From Istiophorus platypterus (lineage: Eukaryota > Chordata > Actinopteri > Istiophoriformes > Istiophoridae), in NCBI GenBank assembly GCA_016859345.1, contig CM029129.1:15129399-15193398 (forward strand): a DNA stretch of 64,000 nucleotides. The letters run 5' to 3'. Shown piece after piece: positions 14,643 through 27,939 of this stretch. The notes under the pieces were generated by a model. The model had not been told where the DNA came from and searched no databases. It worked only from the letters and a program-made list of their open reading frames with translations. The translations under genes were made by a program, and so were the position numbers. How positions within the stretch are numbered: the stretch's first letter is position 1; the number at the start of each line of letters is the position of its first letter.

Positions 14643-17179
14643 TATTTTTTTACTTTTTACTTTGGTACAAGCTAATAGTCATGCACAGCTTGACAAAAAA
14701 GACCAAAAATATATGTTGATTTAAACACATCCTCTAATCTGTTCTGTATGTACAGTATATAAACGGCTGTACAAGCAATTTATAGCACCCAGCTGTATGT
14801 TAGGCACCATGATTTTTACATTTAAGCATATCTATATATTGATAAGACTCTCAGGCTCTTTGCACCCAAGAGAAAAATAGTTTTATTTGCAGGAAAACCT
14901 GCCTTCTTAGCAATTAGAACTCCTATGACGGAATCGAAACCAATGTATTTAGCATGTAATTTTTTTTTGGGGGGGGGGGCATTGTATAGGCCATGAGGAG
15001 TCATGTTGAGAATGGGGCAGGCAAGGAGCAGACTGATGCAGGCAAGAGAGAGTTCAGCAGCCAATAAAGCAGGATGTATACAAAGTTAAACATCTCAAGC
15101 TTAAGGTGGCTGAAAGTCCATTGTAACAACAGTAACAGTAGTACAGGCTACGTAGATACACTCGCTAAATCAGCTTAAATCACAGCCTGTAGTGGACACA
15201 GAAATCCTTTATGGCTGTAAAGAATAGAACTTAATGACTCCTCATTGACTTTATGAAGCCTTAGCATGCATTGCATCAATAAGTACTGTGGCCAGCTGGA
15301 CAGAGGTGACACTTATAACCAAGCGGCTCATCCTTTTCCTTATTTTTTATTTTCTATAAAAAATAAAATATGAAAAATGAAAATTCACAAAGAGCACGAA
15401 TCTACTTAGCCAACAAGTTTTAAACTCTGTTTAAAACTGATCTACAGTTTTCTGTTTTCTGTCTTCTCCTTTTTTTGTTCCAAGTTTGCATATCTTAAGT
15501 GGAAGATTGATGATAGGCTACATGCTGTGGACAGAACATATGCTAATGAGGAACACTGGAGGCCTCCCCTGGGTTCAAAAAGCAAAGAGGAAACAGTAAC
15601 TCCATGTACAGCAGGTGCTACCTGATTCTGACTGAAATAGGTGTGTGCATATGTGTGTGGGAGAATGGGTATAAACGTGTTTGTTTTTCATTGATGGCTA
15701 AGTAATGTGTATTTAAGTGGATATCCATGTGTGTACAAGTGTGTATAAATGTGGACGTGTATACCTTTCTCATTAAAGAAAAGATCTGGTGCGGTGGGGC
15801 AGTAGAAATATAAGACACAAATAAGGTCAAATCCACATTACCATGGTAACCCACTAGAAGAGACCAGCCGGTCCATCTGTTCCTCAGCTAACTTTGAGTT
15901 TGTTCTCCCACACCTCATACCAGCTGCTGTTGTTACTCAGAATCTTTGTGTTCACTTGAGCATCGAGACTATTTGGTTTCCCTTGAATCCCACTTGGAAG
16001 AATTTGTTCATATAGTCCAAAAAAAAGCAAAAGAAGACATTCCAACCCAGTGCTGACTGTGTTAGTTATTATTATATATTATTATATACCTCAGACAAAC
16101 AGGAAGTATTGTGGTTGGAATTTCTGCCGATGAGGAGAGTAGTGTGACTTTTTTGGGAGAGACGGGGAGTGCTTTTTGCGGCCTAGGGTCATAAAGGTCA
16201 CCAGTCCTGTGTATCAGGGCTTTACTTTCTTCAGGAATAATAAGTCCATTTAAAGAAACACAGTACATGTGGATCTAATTAGTGAATGGATATCATCTGA
16301 GCACTTGATTTTTTCATAGCCTCAAGCCTTCAGTCTGTCCTCTATCCCATATTTCCCAATACGCTGAACTGTAACTGAGACACTCAAAGTTTTGTCTCTA
16401 TATATGACTTTGTGAAAAAGTTCAAATGAGCTGTGCACTAAACAAGAGTGTATCAGTGTGGAACATGGGAGTGTGTATTATACACATAGACTTAAACCTT
16501 TTACCAGAGATTTCTAACTTATTTTGATATTTAAGACACAATCTTTGTCTCAGCTCTCGCTAGAAAGCATCTCTCTGAGTCCTCAGATTCTGCACCAAAT
16601 GATACTCAGAATCATGCATTGGTTTATCTATGATAAATAGTAATTCCTCTAATCGCATGTTAGGTAACATATAAACTATAATTACCATTTAGTTTACTGT
16701 TTTGGAAATCCATGAAAATATAATAGTGCTGTCTTACCTTACCTCACTAACCAATAACTGATTTATTCCATGGCAGTGTTAATGCTGTGATTCAGTAGCT
16801 CTTAGTTCAAGGATGGATGGTGACAGAATGCATCATTTGCTTGCCATATATCTGGCAATTGCCAATTTCACTTCTAATGTGTAATGGTTGCACACATTGT
16901 GAATAGTAATGTCCTATTTAAGTGATAAATGTTTTAAATCTGAATACATCATTTTAAATGATTTGCTATTCCCTCTTTTCTTAATAATCAATATAGAAGT
17001 TGTACCAGCTAAGAAAGTGAACATATGGTTCAGCTCCCCTCTCATACCTGATTTCATTAACAACTTCTCTAAACTGAGTTTGACATTAATCATAGATGAA
17101 TTTGATGTGTTTAGAATTTTAAACTAACTGGCTACATTATGAATAGCTTTTATCCAGAAGTTTTACAATTAGACTATAG

Positions 17180-17330
17180 AAGGTACTGGTCTGACCATAA
17201 GGCGCAGGTGCAGCATCTTGCTCAAGGATACTTTGGTGCATGGGCAAGAGGACCTGTGGCTTGGACTGACAACTCAGTCATTGGTGAAAAATCTTTCTAC
17301 CTCCCGAGCCACAGCTGCTCCTGATCTGCA
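17180..17330 (-). mobile_element. tRNA-derived SINE, minus strand
   Basis: Read on the minus strand it begins gctgtggctcgggaggtaga (tRNA-like A-box region). It continues through a decayed B-box area to ccaaagtatccttgagcaag followed by atgct, closely resembling the teleost SINE core 'gtgtccttgggcaagatact'. It is diverged, so the exact family and ends are uncertain. Confidence 0.65.
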
Positions 17331-18299
17331 ATTAACTACTGACTAAAGATGTCAGATAAATGTAGTGGTATAATTGATATAATATTTTCCTCTGAATTGC
17401 ACCGGGGTAGAGGCATAGACATAGAAATCCTGAAGAAATGTGCAAGTACCTCAATTTTGTAGAGTACTTGAGTGGATGCACCTACAAATGTTACATTTAA
17501 CACCTATAGTTTTAGTGCTATAAAGTTAACTGGTAGCTCTAAAACTATAACTTTTTAAGATAAGTAATCTTCTCATCTGCTTTGATGAGTTTCCCCAATA
17601 AATAATGTATTAATTTTTCAATTTTTTCATCTAAGAACATGAGTTGTCTGTACATAATGCATTTCTAAACATAAAAAGTAGTAGTTGTTTTTACAGCATA
17701 GACTGTGACAGTAAGTGCACCTTTGGGTCAATAACCAAGCCCATAACACAGTCAGTTTCAGCAATATACACTTTATTTAACCACAACTGCTCCACTTCTT
17801 ACTATTGCAAGTTGCAAGTGAGGTACAGAAACGACCCTCTATTGTGGAATTAAATGATAAAATAACCCAGTGCTGGTTTCCCCAAACCTGTGTCTCGTGC
17901 ATAGAGTAACAGTTTAAAAGGCAGTGAAATAAAGCCCTTTTTTAACAGTCTGGCCTTTTCTGCCCCATAGTGCCTTCCCTCCTGCAACACAAAGAGGGCT
18001 GCAGTTACATAACACGTCCGGCTTGAGTGTTTTCAGTCTGTATGTCAAATGGATATTTTTCTAAGTAATTTCCCAGCATGGAAGCCATTCTGATTATCAT
18101 GTGAGTGTAGGGGGTCCTGAGTCGAGAAGCTAATGAACTGCTTACATAAAGTCTTCTGCCAAGGTTGTCTCTCTCCGTCAGGATGTCTGGGAAGAAGCAC
18201 ACTGCTCACTGGAGCGGGGCAGTCATATCATGGGTGGTTCTTTGGAAGAGAGAGGTGTGAGGGGGCAAAGGAAAAAGTTGAGGAAAATAACAGATGGCT

Positions 18300-18412
18300 A
18301 GCTATAGTTGGCTGGCTAGATGGATGAGTGGATGTGTGGGTGGATGGATGAGGGGCTGAGAGGGGTATAGATAAGTGGATGGATGGATTTATACATTCTT
18401 GGTTGGATGGTT
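18300..18412. repeat. Degenerate GGAT minisatellite
   Basis: Recurrent gatggatg/gtggatg units are mixed with unrelated bases. It is related in sequence to the cleaner tract at 21.8 kb. Confidence 0.7.
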
Positions 18413-21059
18413 ATGACTCAGAGATCTAGGAAACGTGAAAACCAAAATGTCATGGCTGGTTTGAGGGGGAAACTTTTTTTTTAATCACCACAATCAATCC
18501 ACTGTCCCCTTCAAATACAAGAAAATGCGATCAAGATGGCAATCGATCTGAAATATATGAGTTAACACTGGCTAACACAAACACATGGGCGCAAATCTTG
18601 CTGAAAACCAAATCTCCAAGTGAATGATGAGCCCTAACCAGACAGTTGTGTCCCAGGGTCAAGGAACTGGTTGCTTTGGTTGAATGGTTTGCTCGTCTGT
18701 CCGGACACTTTAAGCTCCTCTTGATCTCAAGAAAAAAGTCTCAGATATGATCATTTTTGGTATATCCCAAGTATAACAGATAGTAGGCAACTTATTCCTG
18801 TTTTCTTAAAGCCACTGCAGACAAGGCACAGAAGAGTCACAAAATAACGACTTATGGTAATCATTTTATTATGATCAGTGTTATGGGCCTTACATGATTA
18901 GTCTGGAGATATTCTGTAGTTTTGTTGTGATCAGCAAATTCCAAAACCAAACCAACAATAAACTGAACTTACCAATAAGTATTTACTGTGTTGCCAAAAC
19001 ATGACGGTTCACTGTACTCTGCAACAGATTTCCGTTGATGTTGAAAAACCATTAAAACGTCCTCAGCGAGCCACATCGTTGCACTGGCTGACATGTCCCT
19101 TCACGTCTATGAACACAGACACTATAGTTTATATTGAGTCAATCCTAAATACACTGAGCCGCTGCCATAAATACTCACAAAAGCAGTAATTAATGAAACT
19201 GAAAATAGTAACCAACCAACGCACCGCTTACTCCTGTTTAAGTGACATTTAATAAAATTGTCCATGCCCAGCTGTTTTAGAAGCTTACTGTGCCTTTTTT
19301 GTAAAATATATGTCTCTGATCTGGACTGGTCACGGTAACAATAAAACTTCTTCGTCTTAATACACTGATTAGCAATGTTAAACCGGTAACTGGTTTTGAT
19401 GTTGTAGCTGATTGCTGTAAGTTGCAGATTAAGTCTTCCCATAACACACTATCACTGTCTAATTATATACAGGACATAGACTTAAATTGGCGGCACATTC
19501 TGTCTTGACAGATGTATATGCAGTTCTGTTGGCAGAGACACAAATAAACATTTCTTAAACACTCAGCCGTTTTTTTAATGGTTGTCATTTAACTACATCT
19601 ACATATGAATAACATTTTTTTTTTAACCGAAGGAAATGGACTTGAGGTATAAAAATACACTTTCAGCCACATTTCCACATCAACAGCGGGAGGGAAATGC
19701 CAGTCATTACAAGACATTTTGCTCAGTTAATCTAGATCGTAGGATCCCACACCTCACTTTCTCTCTGAACAGTCAAAAGCTGTGCAGTTATGGATTACAG
19801 ATATAGGCAAAAGTGCTGTTTAGGGTCCGCAAAAGTAGAAGGCTAGGTTGAAGTTCAGTATTTTCTCCTGATTTGGGAGACCAAATTTCTTCTAAACTTG
19901 TAAACCCTGACACTGCCCTGATCCCCCACAGCCACAATCACAACCAAGCTGGAAGTACCACTGTTTAGAACTGGACTCCAGAGCTGTATAACAGCTCACC
20001 CCTGAGAAAGGTTAGGATTGTGGTTACAATGAGAATCTTTGAGGGGCTCCTGTCTGTGCATTTCTATAAAAGATAATGCAACACAAAAGTATCTTTGATT
20101 TCCTTTACACAGCATGCTACAGTATATTTCATGAAAGCATTTGAACGATGTTGAATGAACACTAACGGTAAGGGAATTTCAAAATAAGCCTTTTTTATTA
20201 TTATTTAAGCAATATTTTATTTTTACAGACATTAGAAAAAACGAACAAATGAACACACACACATACAATGGAATTACCCAATTTGTTTTTTTTTTATACC
20301 ACCAGGAAGACAATAGAAAAACAGTATGTTAATTTGTTTTTGACTGTCACCAATAGAAACAAAATGATAATTTTCTTATGTTTAGCAAAAAGTCTTTTAG
20401 ACCCTGTATGATTTAAGTTTATACATGAAATAATGTTACTCGGGTGTATGTCTTTGAGTTAAGTTCAATCAATAACAACACTGTTTCCTGAGTATTTGCT
20501 GCTGGCTATGCAGTCGATCATATGTAAAAGCTGTGTGGTTCCCACTTGTGGGTGGTTTTGCATGACTAAGCTGAAAGCAAACCTAAATAATCCCTGTTGA
20601 GCTTACAGTATGAGTAAGATTGATTTTTTTTTTTCACATTAATTAAACAGCTTTTTTTCTTGGCAATATATTGCCTGCGTCATTTTCTTTTCTGTCCTTC
20701 TGTGTAACCGGCTACGGCATAATGTGGCTTGATATGCTGGCAAAAAAAGCATATCAAAACACTTTGTGATAATGTTTTACAATAATCAACAACAGTTTTA
20801 CAAAACAGGCTTTTTCATGTATTCATTTATGAATCATCCCCACAAGGTTCCTAAAAATAGATTGCTTGAAGAATTTATGTAATGATGAGCTCATAGAGCA
20901 ATGATCCCCTTCATACATTTAGTTATAGTCTTATATTTAAGTGTGGACATAAGTTGCAGACTTAAAGTTTGCTGCTCTACTAATACCACATGAAAAAAAA
21001 ATACTGCAAAATCCAACTACCCCAAATGAGACACTGAAGCGCACACTAGGGGGCATGTC

Positions 21060-21780
21060 GGATTGAAGAAAAAGGACAACACACAGAGGGAAGCGTGAGG
21101 AATGAGGGAGATCTACATGATCATCAGAGAAAGCAACAGAGAGGCTGGCAGTGGTATAAAAATGGTAAGGAAGAGGGGTATAGGGAACAACAGGAAGAGG
21201 AAGAGGGACAAGGGAGGAGAGAATAACAGTAAAAGACAAGGCAGTAAGGAATATATGTGGGAGAAGGGGAAGAGAAGGCAAAATCTGGCTTGCAATGAGG
21301 CAAGGTAATGTGGGAGAAAAGGATCAAGGCAAGGGCACAGGTGAGGTTGTGGGGAATGAGGTTAAGGAGGAATTCAGGGGGAGGAGGAGGAAAGGACAGA
21401 GGCATAATGGGAAAGTGGTTGTAAGAATGGCAAGACAGCAAATTCAAAATGGAGAAAGGAAACTGAAAAAAACAGTCTTTTTGTGGGGGAAAGGCATAAA
21501 AAAGTCATGATCCAGTGAAATTAAAAGAAAAAAAAGCAGGAGGGTACTGAAAAATGGTGTTAGGAGACGCGTGATGGTTGAAGAATAGGAAACAAATAAT
21601 GGAGCCAGAGTAATTTGGTAAGGCAGAGGGCTGAGAGTGAATTGGAAAAAGATAAATTAGCGCAAGGGTTGAAGGAGGAAGCAGACGAATGAGAGACATA
21701 TAAGAGTACAGGTGAAGTCAGGATAAGGGATGAGGGGCAGATGTAATGGACACTGTGAGAGGAAGATAAGGGCTTAGCTG
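21060..21780. other. Purine-rich (A+G) strand-asymmetric tract
   Basis: For about 700 bp the + strand is dominated by A and G (recurring gaagagg, gggaga, aggagg words), unlike its surroundings. No protein signal holds up. It leads directly into the GGAT repeat. Confidence 0.7.
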
Positions 21781-21810
21781 GATGGACAGATAAATGTCTA
21801 TGGGTGAATA

Positions 21811-21907
21811 AATGGATGGATGGATAGAAACATGGATAATTGCTGGGTGGATGGATGGATGGATGGATGGATGGATGGATGGGTGTATGGATGGATGGAT
21901 GGATGGA
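21811..21907. repeat. GGAT/ATGG tetranucleotide repeat
   Basis: About 20 units of ATGG with a few interruptions. It produces spurious MDGWMDGW and SIHPSIHPS reading frames on the two strands. Confidence 0.95.
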
Positions 21908-22959
21908 GATTTTAAATGCAAAAATAGGTGGTCGCCAGAGAGGCATGTTAGCATGGTCAGTGCGCTGAACAGAGAAGTGAGAGTGGAGAAGGAAGCAAGC
22001 ATTGAATTATTACCGAAACTGATTAGGGCAGAGATGCATGACAAAAAATGATTACAGGGATGTTGTGCATTGATTGGTAAACAAAAATAACAATCCTGAT
22101 GATGATGTTGACGTTGTACTTCATAAAGTCCAGCCCCTCTATTCTCTGTCTTCCCCACATGGATGGCCTGCTCTTAAGAAATTCCTTCCCGTAGAAAAAC
22201 ACATCAGGACTTGAGCAGCTGTTTTCTACATCAACCACTTTACAGCATGGTCCAATATGCTGACGGTGCTCAAGTGTATACATGCCCCAAGAACCTTCAG
22301 CCCGGTGTTGAGATGACATATTTCACATCAGCACATGCAGTATTCTAGGTCTGACGCTCAACCCACACAAAGGAAAACATTTCTCTAACCATAGCCTTCG
22401 GAAACATTGCTGCCATCCCACAAAACCTCACAATAGATCCCCTTAAAATGCTTATTTCCAGGCAATTTAACGTAGACAGACCACCTGGTAAGATAGGGGT
22501 CACAATTTTATATATTCAGCATAAAGTAAAGCTCTACTTAAATGTTATTTAGTGATAAACTAAATGTCCAAGGAGTTAGGATACACTTTACCTAAAGATA
22601 TAACATTCAAGGATTAGTTTCATCAAAGAATTGCTCAGTCTAACGTGTCTCTTAACGTATTTGCTACACAAAAGCCCCCGGGAACAGTATTAGACTGAGT
22701 GGCAATTTTAGTGTAGTGGCCAGTCCAGACAGACAAGTAAAACCTTGAAACCTTACTTCAACAGTTCAATAAAAACTGAAGTGTTTTTGGTCAGTGGACT
22801 GACCTTTTTGAGTAAGTTTGTCACTTATAGGTGCGAACACAAACTCAATGAAAGTTTTGAATTACTTTTTAGTATGGAATTGGGACACAGGTCATGTCAC
22901 AAGAACTTTAATTATTTGGTTATTTTTAGTGGTAATTAACATTCAGAACAGCTCTGTCT

Positions 22960-23105
22960 CCAGGATATGTTTGTATAGCTATAACTCCAAGCTGCTGTCT
23001 CAGCAGTTGTTGATCACCTCTGTCATTAGGCAAGACACTGAACAATTCCCTGCTCCCTAAAGAGCTCTGGGAAAACATCAGCTGAATGCCAACATGTAAA
23101 TTAAT
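22960..23105 (+). mobile_element. Possible SINE 3' fragment
   Basis: ttaggcaagacactgaac is the common teleost SINE core word. It is followed by aaagagctctgggaaaacat, resembling the 'aaagcgctttgagtggt' tail. The head region is not recognisable. Confidence 0.4.
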
Positions 23106-26100
23106 ACCACCTCTCCAATGAGGTCCACTCAGAAATAGATACAAGGGTAAATCCTGCCTAATTACAGAGGGGTAGCAAGTAGACACCCATGACCGGATTT
23201 TACTCTGGTGGAGGATCCTCTACTTTTGCTCTTGCTCAAAATTCAAAGATAGACTCAGAGACCAAACACTCCTTAGCAATTTCTAATCACCGTAACCTTA
23301 ACCATTAGATAACAACGATAGATTCCAACACCACTGGTTCAGAAAAGCATTGACTGTCAACTCCGAAGCTAAACTAACCCCATTGTCTTGGAATTTACCA
23401 CCCACTTTAACACAGGTGCCATCATCATAACATGGACAGGTCATCTTAGCAAAGTGAATGGCTCCAGGTGTCCAACACAAATCTATTCCCTCTTCAGAGA
23501 TTGATGTCTTGGCCCTGGAGGTCAGAAAAAGCATTAATGTGACAATTCCAAATCGGAGCTTGAGAAATGCCACAGGTGCAGGAAACACACAGAACACAGG
23601 GGACAAAACTGAGGAGGATTACAGTGTTGGCTTCAGGGTCCATGTGATATATTGTGGGTCAATCACCCTCTGCAAAGGGAATACACTTTTTTCACAGGTC
23701 CAAGAGTTCCTCAAACACACATTGTTCTAACTGACAAAGAACTAACAATTCTTATTTCAAAAAGCCTTGTGCATCCTGACTAATTTTGATCCGTCTCTCA
23801 TTATTTAAAAAAAAAAGCACCAGATTATGTGCTTTGTCTAGAGAAAATGGGAAAATTTGTACCAAAATACAGATGGCAATGCTTAATGAGTATAGCTTCC
23901 ACATTGAATAGCTGAAACTTTTAAAACAAACCAAACCATTTTTCAAACCAAAGGTAAGTATGATTTATTCCCTAAATCATACACTGAGTTTAAAGTTATA
24001 TCATTCTACCAAGGCTCAATGAACACACCAGATCAGGACATGGAGGGTCCTTCATTCTCATTTATTCTTCATTCCACCTCCCTTCACTCTTCATTCTCAC
24101 ACACATTACCAGGTACAAGGTCTTGCAGCTCTAAACTCATGTAAAGTCTCGAGGAGTGTCTCGGTAACTGTTTGAAACTGTAAGAAACAAGAATGGGTGC
24201 CAGAAACTAAAAGAAGTATCATAACAACCAATAGTATGGCATAGACTTTGTCTTTCTTACTTACTTACAAAATCTAGAGCTGTTTCAAACTTACCAGAAA
24301 TTCCGTACTCACAGTTTATTAATTTGTAATGTGCTTGCAATGAAAATTGGACTTTTAAATAAAAAAATATGAAAACAGTCAAACAGCCAAAGTATGTTAT
24401 ATCCCACAGGAAAATAAAATGTACTTTCCCCCCAACTTCATTCTGTTTATCAGTTTGTTAAAAATATTGTCATTGTGCCTTGTGGAAAATGCAAATGTGA
24501 AATGTCAGTCTAGAAAAATAATTTACAGCTACAAAAATAGCTACAAAAATATGCTTGCCCTGAGTGTATAACATTATAGTATCTGGCTGTTTTTGCTTGA
24601 ATACATTTCATAAATGTGGGCCACATGAACCTTAAAGTAATACCCTACAGATAATATGATAATATGGTCAGTTATTCAGAATCTTGATGATGGGTGGCTT
24701 TATATGATTTTATATATGCTAACAGATTCTTCAGCAGTATCACTGAGCACATCTTGTCAGATATTTTTAATATTTCTCCTTATTTTGAAGAGCTAGGATT
24801 GTGTTCACTGAGAGCCTGCAAAGTTACCCTCTTTCGTTCTCATCATCAGAGAGTGACAAGCTTTCTGAATACATAAAGGCCACAAGACTGACTCTAAAAC
24901 TGCCATAACCTATAAGGTCGTTTCAGCTAGAGTGCTTTATCCAAAATGGAATAAGAGAACGTGAACCTACATTCTACTATATAAGGCACTAATACATCGA
25001 CTGCAGTTATCTCAACCACCATCACACCTCTATAAGCTCCAGTGGTCACCTCTCCCTCACCAATGCGGTCTTGTGCTTTTCATCAATCATGGTCAACTAG
25101 CTATAGAGGGAAAGTGGAGGCTTGGTGAGGTTTGAAAAACATGTGAGACAAGCTAAAGTAGCCTAAACATATAGCTGCAAGCACCGTTTCCTGATATAAG
25201 ACATGTGATCTGGATTTTGTTAAGTCTATTTGCAAAAAAATGTATTAAGTCTATTTAAAAAACTCAAAATTCACACAGGCTGTTTAAAAAACATTTGTCT
25301 ATCCTCCTCACTTTCGGATTTTTCTTCATGCTTGTTTACAGGCAACAACAGACCAACACACACACCCACAGTGTTGCACAGTCAGTGCTGTCAATTTAGG
25401 TCCACATCACACCAATATCAATCTTCATTACACGGCACTTGACCTTGGATGTGACCGCCGACGCATGTATGATATCACCTAGCTCAAAGCTAGAGGGCCA
25501 TTGTGCATTAGGTGGATGTGTGTGCAAGCGTCACTCCGGGTGTATTTGTGTTACCAGATGTTGTAAACGTGTGTGAATAATGAACAAGTCTATTTACTTT
25601 TGTATTCATATGCAGTTTGCATCTTTACAGCGGAGCACTTCATTTCTATGTCACAGCAGAAGTTATTTACTCACATCTCTCTTAAAAAAACGATCTTGTT
25701 TACAATACCATTATGGATGTACTGCATGTTAACAAAGAAATAAGGGCTGCAGTTTGTCTGTGCAATTGGGAAATCATTTATAGCAGCAATAAGGCATTTT
25801 TAATGTTTATTTAAAAGTCTCAATTTATTTTGACACCTCCATATAACTGACATAAGCAAAAGGGAGCATTTGTGAAGAGACTTGATGTTAGTACAGTATG
25901 ATTCCAAATGCCTGCAAATAGGTTAAGAGCAAGTTTTCCCTGGCTTTCTCATAAACTCAAATTTGGGAACAAAAGGTGTAATTTATATGCCAGGAATAGG
26001 TGCACGTTTACTTCATATTACACATGTTTCCCTTGTTATTAAAGACTCCAATGTAAGGGCTACTGTAGTGCACCTCATCAATAAACAGTATAGTACAATC

Positions 26101-26451
26101 TGCAAGCTGTTTATCCTAAAAACAGCTACATCAGTCCTGTTTCTCCTTTTCAAAACAGTTGTATGGCTGAAGGACATGGATGACAATAGCTCCCACTGAC
26201 AGGAGGCTTTGGTGCTAATGCCAATCACAAAAGTTTTTGTCTGAAGGGGCTTAGAGAACCAGCCAGAAGCAAATGTCTGAGACTAGTTTTCATTTGCCCT
26301 GAATCACAGGCTGTACTCTTTGTTATTGATTAATGGGATTGGTAGTGCTCTGAGATGTTTTATTAACACCACTGCTTTTGCTTATCATTGAGTGGACTGA
26401 ACCTAAAATCATTACATTTCACCAAAGCCATTTTATTGATGGCTTGTTGCA

Positions 26452-26459
26452 TGACGTAA
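26452..26459. promoter_or_regulatory. CRE/ATF-like motif
   Basis: TGACGTAA is a one-mismatch CREB/ATF site. It lies in a non-repetitive, moderately complex stretch (26.2-26.6 kb). A single 8-mer is expected by chance in a window of this size. Confidence 0.2.
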
Positions 26460-27893
26460 TGAAATCTCTGGTAAGTTTGTTGACCATCTGCAAAGACATC
26501 TCAGATCTGCACTCTCTTTAAAGGGCCACTACCTCACTGTGGTTTTTAGAGATCGTCATAATCTAACCAACCAGCGCCTTTCACGATTGAAGTAACTATT
26601 GTGTGCAGTAGATCACCAAACTTCAGTTCGTTTCAGTCCTTTCAGAAAACTCACATGAAATGGTTTATTATGTGACAAACAGTGTTGATATTTGACATCA
26701 TGGCTCTGGCCTTATCACTCTCCACAAGGAAACAACACACCAGGGATTGTGGAGCAACAATAATAACTTTCACCTCTGGGGAATGTAGACTCCAGGTGCC
26801 TACAGGTGGATGCTAGGGGGGCTTTTGAAATGCCACATGAAAAGAAGCAGCAGTGACGAAAACAGTAACAGATGCAAGTGACCGAACAGATTTTAGGAGA
26901 GCATTTTTGAATCATTTTTGAATATCTGAAATCTCTAATCAAACTGAAAGGAATTTCCCTATTAAAATCTTTGTGGTTTGTAAGAATTTTTCTTCCTCTA
27001 TTTTACAATGTTTGCCTCATTTTAAAAGCATGTGAGTAGGGCTGCTATGTCCCAGCAGCTGCACTTGACAGTGATAAGCCGAGAGGCAAATACTTGTTTT
27101 GCAGTTATTCTAAAATCTCTCTCTCTCTCTCTCTCTCCCTGTCTATCTTGTTGCTGCTTCACTCCCCCTATTGTATTCTGACTGGAAGCAGTGTTAAATG
27201 AGCAAAAACAATAATAGCCGTCAAGTGTTTCCACTTGTTGTCCTGCTAGACTCCGATCAAGGAGGGTTAATTGTGGGTCTGTGCCTGTTTGATTTGCTAA
27301 TGCCAGCAACGAGAGATGAAGGCGATGATGTCTGACAAATGACGACACAGAAGTCAGACAGTTACCCGAGGTTTTATCCAGTGGTTAGGACGTCGGTGTT
27401 GTTTGATTTCTATGTACATCTACGTGTCTCTCTAGTCCTGCTTTTTTTTTTTTTTTACAGTTAACCCATACTATGTATAAGCAGGTTTTTGTAGTTAACT
27501 GCAACAGCAAAAGCACCATCACTGATTCCACACATTAAAATGTGTGAAATCATCATTTGACAAGTTGAGGTGAACAATAACTCCCTAGGCATCAATCAGA
27601 ATGATATGAGTCATAAAGAATATATTTTCAGTTTTGGCTATGTTGTGCGAATAATAGAGCAACTTTTCATGACCTTAACCCAAAATAGCACCTAAATACA
27701 AATTCACAGGTTTGCTGAATGACTGAGTGATGGACTCTAATGAGGTAGGAGATGTGTTAAAAAAAATGTCTTTTCTCTCCATTCCTTCCCTCTATCTCTG
27801 CTTCTTTTTTTTTTAATTCTGTCACTTTCTCTATTTCACACGCACACAAGCATGCACAATCTGACACCACTGGTTTCTCTCTCAATCACAAAG

Positions 27894-27939
27894 ACACACA
27901 CACACACACACACACACCACACACACACACACACACACA
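27894..27939. repeat. CA microsatellite
   Basis: (CA)n of about 46 bp with one phase break near 27918. Confidence 0.95.

Larger units (their letters stand above)
1..17179. other. Intergenic / upstream DNA, no gene supported
   Basis: AT-rich, non-coding. All reading frames are short and low-complexity. The only structures seen are the microsatellites listed separately, a possible SINE at 0.72 kb, and the octamer motif at 4.05 kb. No exon of a neighbouring GABA-A receptor gene was found on either strand. Confidence 0.7.

Noticed and set aside
14542..14724. Plus-strand frame with poly(Tyr-Ile)
   Set aside because: It is a translation of the (AT)n microsatellite.
21718..22158. 146-codon minus-strand frame with SIHPSIHPS repeats
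   Set aside because: It is produced by translating the GGAT tetranucleotide repeat. There is no independent support.
22140..22450. Possible LINE reverse-transcriptase scrap (QYADGAQVY followed in another frame by LGLTLNPHKGKH)
   Set aside because: The YADD core reads YADG, the two words are in different frames with stops around them, and no flanking RT motifs were found. It is too weak to call without a protein search.
23298..23730. Overlapping frames of 102 (-) and 90 (+) codons
   Set aside because: Neither resembles a known family, both lack splice or promoter context, and each is the shadow of the other.
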